DNA of 64,000 nt from Maylandia zebra (taxonomy: Eukaryota; Chordata; Actinopteri; Cichliformes; Cichlidae), in contig NC_135167.1 of assembly GCF_041146795.1 (NCBI RefSeq), positions 28,939,454-29,003,453 of the forward strand. Direction: 5' to 3'. The position numbers and the translations under genes were made by a program. Each line of letters opens with the position of its first letter. Position 1 is the first letter of the stretch. Shown piece after piece: positions 9,630-20,205 of the stretch. The notes below the pieces were generated by a model, which saw only the letters and a program-made list of their open reading frames with translations, was not told the DNA's origin and searched no databases.

Positions 9630-11534
9630 GAACGACGCAACCATCAAATGGATCCTGCGGACTCACGGTCTCAGTATCTCGCGCAGTTGTGGAATTACTG
9701 CCGGGAAGTAATCCACGCTGAGGACACCCCCAAGAGACTCCTTCAGGTGGTCTTTTTTGACAACTTTTTGTCTTCCACCCTCTGCACAGCTGGTTTTTTG
9801 GACATTAACAGATTAAAACAACTAATAACAGCTCTGAGAGCCAGGATATGCTTCGAACTGTTTGGCATGGGCGGTCCAGGCACGGTAGAGTCAGCTACCC
9901 TCCTGGAAGCCCTCGCTGCCTGGTATTCTCAGCATCAGCATCTGTTCCCATCAAGCCTTATCACTAAATCATTCCATCCTCCCTTAAGAGAGGGACTGCA
10001 TCCTCGTTGCCTTCACCCCAGTACACCAGCGTCACCTGTGTCTCCAGCAGCTCAGCTCCCAGTGTCACCTGCCCCGCAGCCTCCCCCAGTAGCTCCAGTG
10101 CCGCCTGTAGCGCAGGCCCCAGTAGCTCCAGTGCCGCCTGTAGCGCAGGCCCCAGTAGCTCCAGTGCCGCCTGTAGCGCAGGCCCCAGTAGCTCCAGTGC
10201 CGCCGCTACCCGTAACTCTGGCTCCAGTAATAGTGGTCTCACACACTCACTCCATGCAGGGAGAAAGTATAATTTTACCTCAAGGTGCTTTTTGTAGTTC
10301 AGCCGCCTTTGGCACAGTTTGCCGCTCCAGGGCTTCCCCAGAGGCTAGGTCCCAGTCCTCAGCTGATTCTGGACCCCTGGAGTTTAAGCAGCCACCCGAG
10401 GGACTGCTCCGGCCTTCGTGTCCTGTTTCTGCTGGAGGGTCCGAGGGACTGCTCCGGCCTTCGTCTCTTGTCTCCGCTGGAGGGTCCGAGGGACCGCTCC
10501 GGCCTTCGTTTCCTGTTTCCGCTGGAGGGTCCGAGGGACCGCTCCGGCCTTTGTCTCCTGTTTCAGCTGGGGGGCCCGAGGAGCCCGTCCAGCAGCCTTC
10601 CTCGTCAGCTGGTGGTTCCGGAGAACCACACCGGCCTCATGCCTCGTCGGCTGGAGGGTCCGAGGGGCCCGTTCAGCCTCCCGTCTCCGCTGGAGGGTCC
10701 GAGGGGCCCGTTCAGCCTCCCGTCTCTGCTGGGGGGCCCGTTCAGCCTCCCGTCTCCGCTGGAGGGTCCGAGGGGCCCGTTCAGCCTCCCGTCTCTGCTG
10801 GAGGGCCCGAGGAGCCTGTCCAGCCGCCACCTGCGGCCGCTTCGTCGTCGCCTGGTCCAGCTTCATCCGAGTCTTCGTCTTCGTCCTCGTCTGGTCCAGC
10901 TTCATCCGAGTCTTCGTCCTCGTCTGGTCCAGCTTCATCCGAGTCATCATCCTCATCTGGTCCGGCGTCATCCGAGTCTTCGTCTTCGTCCTCGTCTGGT
11001 CCAGCTTCATCCGAGTCTTCGTCTTCGTCCTCGTCTGGTCCAGCTTCATCCGAGTCATCATCCTCGTCTGGTCCGGCGTCATCCGAGTCTTCGTCTTCGT
11101 CCTCGTCTGGTCCAGCTTCATCCGAGTCTTCGTCCTCGTCTGGTCCAGCTTCATCCGAGTCTTCGTCCTCGCCTGGTCCAGCTTCATCCGAGTCTTCGTC
11201 CTCGCCTGGTCCGGCTTCAGCCTGTGCTTCGCCTGGTCCAGCCTCATCAGAGCCTTCGGCCTCGCCAGGCCCAGCCTCATCAGAGCCTTCGGCCTCGCCA
11301 GGCCCAGCCTCCGTGTCTTCAGCCTCGCCTGGCCCAGCCTCCGTGTCTTCAGCCTCGCCTGGCCCAGCCTCCGCCTGTGCTTCGCCTGGTCCGTCTGTTC
11401 CTGCCTTGTCATCGCCTGGTCCGGCCCTGTCATCGCCTGGTCCTGCCTCGTCTGGTCCTGTGCCCACCGGGCCTCAGCCAGTACGCTTGACACTGGAGTA
11501 TGTGGCAGGGACTAAACACGATCACAGACTTTAG
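9624..11534 (+). CDS. Repeat-rich ORF of the LTR element (gag position, function unknown)
   Basis: The ATG lies within the last six bases of the 5' LTR and the frame runs 636 codons as it stands. The N-terminal ~115 residues (MDPADSRSQYLAQLWN onward) are non-repetitive and probably helical. Three low-complexity blocks follow: a VAPVPPVAQAP 11-residue repeat (about 10084-10205), an EG(L/P)LRPS..VSAGGS 15-residue repeat grading into GPVQPPVSAGG units (about 10385-10820), and GPASSESSSSS then SPGPAS repeats (about 10845-11460). No CCHC knuckle, protease, reverse transcriptase or integrase is visible. Codons after 11499 come from an inserted LINE. If the LINE and one copy of its target duplication are discounted, the same frame continues at 13471-13796 and stops inside the 3' LTR, about 733 codons. 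It sits where gag would be, but I do not recognise it. Confidence 0.75.
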   Translation: MTERRNHQMDPADSRSQYLAQLWNYCREVIHAEDTPKRLLQVVFFDNFLSSTLCTAGFLDINRLKQLITALRARICFELFGMGGPGTVESATLLEALAAWYSQHQHLFPSSLITKSFHPPLREGLHPRCLHPSTPASPVSPAAQLPVSPAPQPPPVAPVPPVAQAPVAPVPPVAQAPVAPVPPVAQAPVAPVPPLPVTLAPVIVVSHTHSMQGESIILPQGAFCSSAAFGTVCRSRASPEARSQSSADSGPLEFKQPPEGLLRPSCPVSAGGSEGLLRPSSLVSAGGSEGPLRPSFPVSAGGSEGPLRPLSPVSAGGPEEPVQQPSSSAGGSGEPHRPHASSAGGSEGPVQPPVSAGGSEGPVQPPVSAGGPVQPPVSAGGSEGPVQPPVSAGGPEEPVQPPPAAASSSPGPASSESSSSSSSGPASSESSSSSGPASSESSSSSGPASSESSSSSSSGPASSESSSSSSSGPASSESSSSSGPASSESSSSSSSGPASSESSSSSGPASSESSSSPGPASSESSSSPGPASACASPGPASSEPSASPGPASSEPSASPGPASVSSASPGPASVSSASPGPASACASPGPSVPALSSPGPALSSPGPASSGPVPTGPQPVRLTLEYVAGTKHDHRL

Positions 11535-13041
11535 AAGGAAAACCAGCACACCGCAGACCACGGCCTCTCTGTGTGAGGATCTAAACGTATTCTACGCTAG
11601 ATTCGACACAGCGAACACCATGAGACCGGACAGTGTGCGCACCGCGGATGACGTCAGTGCGCACACTGTGTCTGAGGAGGATGTGCGGAAGTGCTTCAGG
11701 AAGGTGAACGCACGCAAAGCTACTGGTCCGGACGGGATTCCCGGCCGCGTCCTCAAGTCATGCGCGGCTCAGCTGGCTGGAGTGTTCACGCACATCTTCA
11801 ACCTTTCCCTCTCTCTGTCTGTAGTCCCAGCCTGCTTCAAAATGGCCACCATCGTCCCTGTACCCAAATCCTCCACCATCTCCTCATTGAACGACTGGCG
11901 ACCTGTAGCCCTGACCCCCATCGTAAGCAAATGCTTCGAGAAGCTGGTCAGGGACTTCATCTGCTCTGCACTACCCGACTCACTGGACCCTCTACAGTTT
12001 GCATACCGCCACAACAGGTCCACTGATGATGCCATAGCCCTGACACTACACACTGCCCTGTCACACCTGGAGAAGAGAGACACGTATGTGAGGATGCTGT
12101 TTGTAGATTACAGCTCAGCATTCAATACCATCGTTCCCTCGAAGCTGGACAGGAAACTGCAGGATCTAGGACTGAGCAGCTCCCTCTGCAGCTGGATCCT
12201 TAGCTTCCTGTCTGACAGACGCCAAGTGGTCAGACTGGGCAGCATCACCTCATCCCCCATCACACTGAACACTGGTGCTCCACAGGGGTGTGTACTGAGC
12301 CCTCTCCTGTACTCACTCTACACCTACGACTGCACAGCCACTAACAGCTCCAACATCATTGTGAAGTTTGCGGACGACACTACAGTGGTGGGTCTTATCA
12401 CCAACGGTGATGAGACGGCTTACAGGGAGGAGGTCAGCGCCCTGACCCACTGGTGTCAAGACAACCATCTCACCCTCAACGTCGCAAAGACAAAGGAGTT
12501 GATAGTGGACTTCCGGAGGTGCAGAGAAGTACACACCCCCATCACCATCAACGGCGCTGCTGTGGAGAGAGTGAGCAGCTTCCGGTTCCTTGGAGTACAT
12601 CTGGCTGAGGATCTTACGTGGTCAGTACACACAAACAAAACAGTGAAGAAGGCGCAGCAGCGCCTCTTCTTTCTCAGGAGACTGAAAAGATTCGGCATGA
12701 GCCCCCGCATCCTCAGGACCTTCTATCACTGTGCCATTGAGAGCATCCTCACTGGATGCATCACCACCTGGTATGGCAACAGCACCGCCTGCAAAGCTCT
12801 CCAGCGAGTAGTGCGGTGCTCTGAACGGATAATTGGAGGTGAGCTTCCCTCCCTCCAAGACATCTACAGGAAGCGCTGCCTGAGGAAAGCGGGAAGGATC
12901 ATCAAGGACTCCAGTCACCCCAGCCATAAACTGTTCAGACTGCTTCCATCAGGAAGGAGGTTCTGCAGCATCCGGTCCCGTACCAGCAGACTGAGAGACA
13001 GCTTTTTCCATCAGGCCATCAGACTGCTGAACACGTCATAG
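11500..13041 (+). CDS. Non-LTR retrotransposon reverse transcriptase (endonuclease lost)
   Basis: The open frame of 513 codons encodes most of a LINE reverse transcriptase, which copies element RNA into DNA at a nicked target. Visible motifs are KATGPDGIPGRVLKSC, WRPVALTPIVSKCFEKL, QFAYRHNRSTDDAI, motif A LFVDYSSAFNTI (Asp about residue 203), GAPQGCVLSPLLY, the active site FADDTTV (Asp-Asp at about 292-293), FLGVHL, and the C-terminal GRIIKDSSHP and LPSGRRF. YSSAFNTI recalls the Rex1 region used in fish studies, but CR1/L2 relatives share it. The frame is uninterrupted, consistent with a young insertion. The ATG is fortuitous at the truncation point; the N-terminal apurinic endonuclease is absent. 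Confidence 0.9.
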   Translation: MWQGLNTITDFRRKTSTPQTTASLCEDLNVFYARFDTANTMRPDSVRTADDVSAHTVSEEDVRKCFRKVNARKATGPDGIPGRVLKSCAAQLAGVFTHIFNLSLSLSVVPACFKMATIVPVPKSSTISSLNDWRPVALTPIVSKCFEKLVRDFICSALPDSLDPLQFAYRHNRSTDDAIALTLHTALSHLEKRDTYVRMLFVDYSSAFNTIVPSKLDRKLQDLGLSSSLCSWILSFLSDRRQVVRLGSITSSPITLNTGAPQGCVLSPLLYSLYTYDCTATNSSNIIVKFADDTTVVGLITNGDETAYREEVSALTHWCQDNHLTLNVAKTKELIVDFRRCREVHTPITINGAAVERVSSFRFLGVHLAEDLTWSVHTNKTVKKAQQRLFFLRRLKRFGMSPRILRTFYHCAIESILTGCITTWYGNSTACKALQRVVRCSERIIGGELPSLQDIYRKRCLRKAGRIIKDSSHPSHKLFRLLPSGRRFCSIRSRTSRLRDSFFHQAIRLLNTS

Positions 13042-13192
13042 ACACCTCAGCTTCACTACTGGAACTTCAACATTATGCACTCCACACTGTATATAAATGC
13101 CACTTGTTTTGCACATATTCAACTCTGTATATTTTATATATTTTATTATTATTATTATTTTTTTTTTTTACTATTTAATTTGTAAAAATGTG

Positions 13193-13195
<3 letters not shown>

Positions 13196-13229
<34 letters not shown>
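13196..13229. repeat. (CA)n microsatellite in the LINE 3'UTR
   Basis: About 17 CA units follow a T-rich stretch within the 3'UTR of the nested LINE. Confidence 0.95.
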
Positions 13230-13231
<2 letters not shown>

Positions 13232-13470
13232 AGGAAAATATTTAGTATACACATCCAGAAATGCATACACTATTATATATTGTACATATATTTATTAGTT
13301 TCAGGTTGGCCATTCTTGTATTTTGCTCGTTTGTGTTGTTGTGTTTGCACATCTCTGTTGCTTGTGGGGCTCGCACACAAGAATTTCACTCGCATGTGCT
13401 GTGCCAGTGTGCCTGCACATGTGATGTGACAATAAAAAGTGATTTGATTTGATTTGATTTGATTTGGAGT

Positions 13471-13796
13471 GCCGCCGCTGCCTTCCGCGCGGCCGGCCCC
13501 CTGAACTGCTCCGTCGTCTCCTTCGTCGCCGCCGCTGCCTTCCGCGCGGCCGGCCCCCTGAACTGTTTGGACTCCTGTGCTGTCGGCCCCCGGGCCGGCC
13601 CCCTGAACTCTTCTGTTTTGGACTCCATTTGCTTTGGTGTTTTTGTTTCGTGCCCTCCTTCCTGGGCCCCCGCCGCCCACCCTGGTCGGGTTGTTTCCTG
13701 TTTTGGGCGGTTTTTGTTTTTTTTCATTTTCTTGTGTTGGGCTGTCGGGAGCCAGCCCTTGGGGGGAGGGTACTGTCAGGGTCCTGGGTCTCCTGA
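13471..13796 (+). CDS. Remainder of the LTR-element ORF, downstream of the nested LINE
   Basis: This is the continuation of the 9624 frame after the LINE: GRPPEL-type Arg/Pro repeats (about 13490-13600), then a Phe/Trp/Cys-rich hydrophobic segment, stopping at 13794-13796 inside the 3' LTR. The frame agrees because the LINE plus one duplication copy (11500-13470) is 1971 bp, a multiple of three. The hydrophobic end could simply reflect reading through the T-rich pre-LTR DNA rather than a membrane segment. Confidence 0.55.
13759..13773 (+). promoter_or_regulatory. Polypurine tract before the 3' LTR
   Basis: A TTGGGGGGAGGGTAC run lies immediately 5' of the TGTCA that opens the 3' LTR, the position expected for the plus-strand primer of an LTR retrotransposon. 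Confidence 0.8.
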
Positions 13797-14454
13797 CCCA
13801 GCGTTTTAGTTCATTGTGATTTTTGTATTATTGTACTTGGTGTGAGTTTCTATGGTTTCTAGTTTCGATCCCTTGCCCTTCATGTTTCTCTGTGTCCCCT
13901 CTGTTCTGTGTAAGTCTGTGTCTGCATGTTTGAGTTCCCCTCTGTGTCTCTCGGTTCTTAGAGTCCTCTGCCTTATGGTTTATGTCTCTGTTTTTCTTAG
14001 TTGCTGTCTCCACTGTGTCAAGTTCGCGTCTCTGTGTGATCCTTCCTGTTTTACTTTGTAGATCCGTGTCTTATGTGAATGTGTCCTGCTTTGCTTGTCT
14101 CGTCAGTTCTAATTTCCCCCAGCTGTGCTCTCCTTCTGTGTCTCATTCTCCTCGTTACTTCCCAGTGTATTTAGTCCCTGTGTTTCTCTGAGTCAGTGTT
14201 GCGTCGTACCCTCAACAAGCTGTGTGTGTTTTGCCTCCGTGTTACCAGTGTTTTGTTTCCAGCTCTAGTTCCAGTTCAGTATTTCTGCTTCAGTGTTTTA
14301 GTCCACCAGCGTTTTTGTTGTCTTTTGGTGAGTTTAGTTAGTAAGAGGTTTTCCAGCAATAAAGCTGCGCTTTAAGTTGAACTTCTGTGTCTGAGTCCTG
14401 CATTTTGGATCCACCACTCCTGCTTGCCCGCCTGCCACACAGCCAACCATGACA
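13774..14454 (+). mobile_element. 3' LTR of the non-autonomous LTR retrotransposon
   Basis: The 681-bp partner of 8950-9629 runs TGTCA to TGACA, with AATAAA at 14358-14363, and is followed by the target duplication CCAT (14455-14458) and the displaced SINE tail. One 2-bp GT expansion and a small deletion distinguish it from the 5' LTR, along with a handful of substitutions. Confidence 0.93.
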
Positions 14455-17400
14455 CCATTTACCATTTTACAAGGCATTTTTACCTTCACACTGCTGAATC
14501 CCTCTCAAATACTGTTGCTAATATCAGTTAAAAGATGGAGTTATACAATATACAACATCCATCTTGTATATTGTGTGGAAAATACAAACATATGCTGCTT
14601 TAAATGCAGTATTGTGTTGATTAAAATTTCACACACAAAAATCTGAACAAATGTGCACAGAAAGTGTTGAAAGGGCTAAACAATGTCAGTGTGTGGCGTT
14701 GTTTTTAAAGCGCTTCGGGTCCTATTAGGCTCCAATGATTGCAGACAACACTGTAAAATCGGATCTTTTCACCTTCTGACCCTTAAAGAAAAGCAACATA
14801 TCAGATGTCTGTGGGTTGCTACACCTCCCAGCTTTTCAGGTTTTATGCAGGTCACTGTTTGAAATCCAATGATGCATTTCACTGAAAATGAAACACATAT
14901 TCCAGAAAAAAATAGCAGACATTAACACAATTGTGTGTTGTTTGTGGGGGTTTTTTCTATCTTTGTTATCAAATCTCCCCCACAGATTTATCATGTGATG
15001 CTTTGAAAGGAGTCCTGAGGCTGGGAACTACCAGCTTACACAGGAAGCTACAATATCGCCTTGACCAGTGTAGCAGGAAAATGCGATGGAATTAAAGATG
15101 ATTTCATATACTGTATCAGCTACTGGTAGAAGATAAGTCAGTCACAGGGCCCAGTCTAATTCAACACTTTACCCAAAGAAATTTGGATTTTCAAATCATA
15201 TGTGTACTAGAAATGTATCTAATTACATATTTGATTGCATGCATACATATTTAAAAATTATATTAAGTACTAAAACTGAGAAATATCATTGTTTTTCCTG
15301 CTCTGTTAGAATTTGATACCAGATATATAAAAAAATTTTGCATGAAAAAACAAAGTTGTATCGGGAAACCAAAAATTAAACTAGTTCTTAGACTAGACAA
15401 ATATTAGACAAGTAAAAAAAACACACTAGTTTTGACATTTTCAACAAATTCAGCTAATGCAACAATGATGGGCATAAAAAGAGCATCACAGTAAGGCTGA
15501 GTTTCACTGTTGAGGTTTGAACCACTCTGTGGAAAACTGTCCTGTGGTGTGATCAATCAAAATTTGGTACTAGCACCACTGAAAATATCAGTATTGTTAA
15601 ATCTACATAAATATGTCAGTATACTTTTAAAAGCAAAGGCTCCAAATGATCCGAGTACAAAAATCTAAAAAAATATCCGGAGCCAAAAGCTCAAACCTCA
15701 GAATCCATAATCTTCACTCTCCATCGCGTCATCATCACCTTGACAGTGTTTTGTCACTTTGCTATTGAGTGGGCCCGTGGATCAATATCTCAGCTGTTAG
15801 AGAGCCCTCTTGTGTGTGAAACCGCAGACAGCTCAGACAGCCTCCCTCTCACCCTACTGCAGCTGAATAGACTCCACCCACCGCCCCACCCCCCGCAATC
15901 TTAAATTAGCTTGCTGGTTAGGAACATGGATGGATGACTGAACAAAGGCTAATGAAAAAGATCAGTTTAGTTAGAGCACAGGTGTTACTGGAATTCAAGC
16001 TCCATTAGTTTTATTAGACCTGCGGCCATAGTCCATCCATGTGCACCACTGCTTTCTTTTTTAATTGTTTATGATCACCAGCCAAAATGCTGGAGGTTTA
16101 TATTAGAGAGTGAATAATATACTGGTCAAATTTACTCTCCAACCATGCTGCCCATATTGCACTTTTTACACCTTTAATTAAACTGTCGCAGAGTTTAATT
16201 AAATTTATTAGGGAATTATTGTTTCCTCTTTTTTGCTCTTAAGTACAATTTACACTAAAGACACATTTCTTCGTTTTTTCCTGATACTTTGTATCATACA
16301 CTCCTTGTATTCGTGACAAATGAACAAACCCAGTCTCAAAGTCAAACACACACATACACTTATGTCACTTATATTTAGTGTGTGACGTCTCTGTCAGCAA
16401 ATTACAAACTGAAGGGAACATGACTCATTTTTGCTATTAGAAATAAAACAACAGTTGTGTTGGAGCTTTGTTTTACATCAGTAATAAATGAAAATGAGTA
16501 ATAACTGTCACTTTTAGGAGTTATAAGGAAATGTCTTTGTTTTCACTGTAAACCACATCCAGCTCGCAGTAAAACTATTGTCTATACAAAACTCCGCACC
16601 GCACTCATTTCTCGCTCACCCTTTCAATGAATGACTGAGGTGCTGTTTATTTTCCAGTTCGTCTTTGTTTTGTTACCTTAAGCACCGTGTCTGTCAGCCA
16701 TAGTGTAATTATATGGAGACCGGGGGGAGTGGAGACAGCCTTCTCTTTCAGCTGCTGTGAGCCGCGACCAGTTCGGCCTGAAGCTGCTCGCCTTTTGAAC
16801 AACAGCCAAGAGATACTCCAACTCGGGTTTAACCCCTTAGATCACCCGAACAGGTTTTTGGTTTTTATCAGTTCACCTGTGTCTCAGAAAATAGTTCTGA
16901 CCAATCGGCAAACGTAGAAAGTGACGTTTTTTACCCTTTAAAACGGTTGTGATCCACAGGTTGGTTTATTAACCACTGCCAGGTACTGAAAAACACAGAG
17001 AGGGGAGATTCTCGTTTGTTTTTACAAGACTCATTTATCATTCATTAGGTCTAATCCAGACTGAGGCAGCACCTGTAGGTGTAGAAGTAAAGAAGTTAAG
17101 GATTTTCTGCACCAACACAGCCACCGAGTGTGATGTGAAAATTTATGTTAAGCATCAAACTTTTAAAAAATCTTGGCTTCTCAGTGATCTCAATTGCTGA
17201 CTTTAATCTTTGCTGCCTATTTAGTATTATGGTGTTTGCCCTACCGGCATCAAGGGGCAGCCCACCTCCTCTTCCTGTTGAAAATGACTAGCTAGTCCCT
17301 ATTTTATCTACATTGTTTTGTTTATTTACTTTTTTATTTGACCTAATGCAGCATTTCCACCTCAGTGTCAGAGTGTTCAATGCACTTTGCTGTCATTCAC

Positions 17401-18666
17401 AGACGTACATCTCCTGTGCTCTATCTCCATGTGTGTGTGCGTTTTACAGGTGACTAGAAGCAGAGCAGAGCAGCCGGGAGAAGATGAGATTACCTGAGCT
17501 GGCTGCAAGTCGTTATGTTACTCTAAGTGCCACAAAATGCGCTGATAGCAGGGAGGTTAGTCTTGGCCAGATGTTACAGCTGCATCCCCCTGACGAGCAC
17601 CTGAGACCCTGGAACTCCTTCTGGCTGTACAAGTAGAAGCAAATGTTAATAAAAAAGCCGTTCACACTCAATATGGAACGACATAAAAAAAATGCATACA
17701 GGGAAAAAACGGCATCATTCTCACCTGTTCACCTGACTAGAGGCCTGTTAGCCAACTGTATATCATCCCCCACTTTCTTCGTTTTTAAGTTTTTCTCTTC
17801 AGCTGTTTCTTAACAAAACGCACTGTGGACATAAATGCAAACATACCAATATTGGATTTTTCCACTTTACAAGCTATGCACAACCCAATTATAGACCTAT
17901 TTGTCAAATGCCAAAGTGGCAATAAAGCTAAGTGGCTTCTAAAGCAGGACCCAATAAAGACAAGTTCAAAATTCAAAAGGTTTATTGAGCTGAGGCAAAC
18001 AGACACAGCCACGGAAACTATTGGGGACAATTTGGATCACAGGGACTGGAGCCACTAGTGGAGAGGAGAGGTTGGTCACCCCTGGTTAATTCACGAGAGT
18101 TGCACAAAATATATGTGACTGCTTACTTGCTCGGTCTGGGAAGGATACTTGGGGGGCACTGGTCTGTTTTATGCTGGTTGTACAGTTGTAGCAGGGTGAG
18201 CAGCTCGGTGGGGACACTCTTCAGCCACACGGGGAACACTAGGAAGCAATATGTGCTTAACCCAGCCTAGACTAGAGATTGGGGAAAAAACCAAATCCAT
18301 GGCACTATTAGTGTTCATAAAAGCTGAATGCATATGATGTCTTATTCTTACATGTTGCATAAATCTGCCAGACATCAAATAACAACTAGATCGGGGCTAG
18401 CTTGCTTCTTTCCTCCATCTTTTTGAAAGGCATGTATCTGAAAACAATGAAAAAGCACACAACATATGGTTGTCAAATAGTGGTTCAATAGTGGTTAGTG
18501 AAAATATCATGGCTGGTTATGCTGGAGTAGAGCCACACCACCCGGACGATAGCTACAGCACGAGACCACACCATCAAATATCAAAACCAGTCCTGTTTTC
18601 AATTTCTTATTGTTCACAGATAAAAGATTCCACTTACAAAACTTGCATTTATCCAAAATACCAGTG

Positions 18667-18715
<49 letters not shown>
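18667..18715. repeat. C-run plus (CA)n microsatellite
   Basis: About 17 consecutive C are followed by about 16 CA units. Confidence 0.95.
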
Positions 18716-18716
<1 letters not shown>

Positions 18717-20139
18717 TAAATTAAAAAAACAATCACTGCGCAACCACTGTACGACTTGACTTTTCTTCTTTAAGAGGTTTAAATGTTTTCCATATTGCGG
18801 TATTCTAAATGGATGCAGGAAATGCTGTCACTCCACTCTGCTTTCCAAACTTCCACAGTGAGGTTTTGGCTCTGGTAGATGCCAGTGTGGTAGATTTCAG
18901 AACCGACCGACCCTGCTCAGGTTTCGTTTCGCTGGGGGAATTCTCATTTCTCTGTTGTGCACACTGTGTTTTGCCTTTGTTAGCGATTGAGCTGATTTTA
19001 AATCCTGTACAAATGTGTTTGCGTGACTTTTCTAAACAGAAAATTTCTGAACAGACCCAAAAGGCATCATTTAAGCACAGCTGACCGTGCCCGTTTTTTC
19101 TCCTCCTGTACCATAAAGTGTCTAGATCATAGCAGATGCCCTGATGTGCTGTGCAAGCACAACGGAAAGCACATATAAATGCTGTGACATAGTGAGAAGC
19201 ATGTGAAAATGTAGATGTAGATAAATTTCAGTATGCATAGCAGCATGTTTAATGCTGACCTAGTCTTGTCAGGAGTTGTTGGGGTTTTTTTGAATTTGCA
19301 TGAACAGCATTTAAAACTGACAGCAATTAGCTTGAAGAATGAGCCTGTCGCTACACGCTTGTAAGTGAACATTCATAAAGCCGCAGTTTATCTACTCCTC
19401 AGAAGTTTGTGCATTTCTGAAAAACTAATAAATGTCACAAAATGTGAATAAAATGTATTAAATATAAAATTCTTCCAATACACATTGAGAAACTGAACTG
19501 TTACTATTCAATGGCTCTGCAGCCATGCTAGCAGCTCTGCTGTTCTCGTTGTTGTTGTTGGATTTAAAAGCTAAACGATCATGCATGCTACTTTATCAAT
19601 ATTTATCATGTCGAGGATATTATGATACCAAGGCAGTGCATAATCAGGAAGGTAAATGAGGGAAGATGAGAAAACAGATTAAAGGTTAAGGAAATACAGT
19701 TTATCTTTATCAGGACATTTAAAAGTAGTCTGAATTGAATCACAGATTTCTACTTGCGACCATTAATTGTTGAACATTATTTTAGCCCTTCATCTAATGC
19801 AATACATTAAAGTCTCGCCCATAGTGCTGGACCAACCAGCGCACTGTTATTCCCATCCTACAGCTACACCCCAGATGTGAAAAAGAACGTTGGCGCCCTG
19901 CCCTCAGCTCGTACTCCGACACCCGGCCTCTGGCAGAGTCGGCTGCCTGTTGCTTCTGGTCTTTTGGGGCTCTAGACATGCAATGGTAGACCGTGGTAGA
20001 TCAGGACATGTGTCCTCGGGTCTTCAGCTCTTTTGGGGGTCCGTGAACTGGCCGGGTCTCCTGGACTTTGCTCTGTCAGCCTTTGGGCCCCAGGGGCCGT
20101 TATTGCAGTTTCCCACCCTCATTGTTTGTCTCACGCTCA

Positions 20140-20140
<1 letters not shown>

Positions 20141-20199
<59 letters not shown>
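20141..20199. repeat. (CA)n microsatellite
   Basis: About 29 uninterrupted CA units; open frames through it are repeat translations. Confidence 0.95.

Positions 20200-20205
<6 letters not shown>

Larger units (their letters stand above)
11500..13464 (+). mobile_element. CR1/L2/Rex1-group LINE, 5'-truncated, nested in the LTR element
   Basis: The insertion is bounded by a 6-bp target duplication TGGAGT at 11494-11499 and 13465-13470. It comprises the reverse-transcriptase ORF (11500-13041), a 3'UTR with a T-rich tract and (CA)n, and a terminal tail of tandem GATTT units (13440-13464). A shorter relative with an (ATTTGA)n tail is at 30088-30800. The endonuclease domain is missing, so it cannot be autonomous. 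Confidence 0.9.

Noticed and set aside
10285..11515. Long alternative-frame and minus-strand ORFs over the LTR-element repeats
   Set aside because: They are frame shadows of stop-free tandem repeats; only the 9624 frame has a non-repetitive head and an LTR-anchored start.
8950..14454. Interpreting the LINE RT as the pol gene of the LTR element
   Set aside because: The RT is of non-LTR type (YSSAFNTI, FADD), has its own 3'UTR and GATTT tail, and is bounded by a TGGAGT duplication.
17825..18270. Adjacent ORFs suggestive of a retroelement start
   Set aside because: No RT, gag or LTR boundary could be found; the resemblance is too vague.
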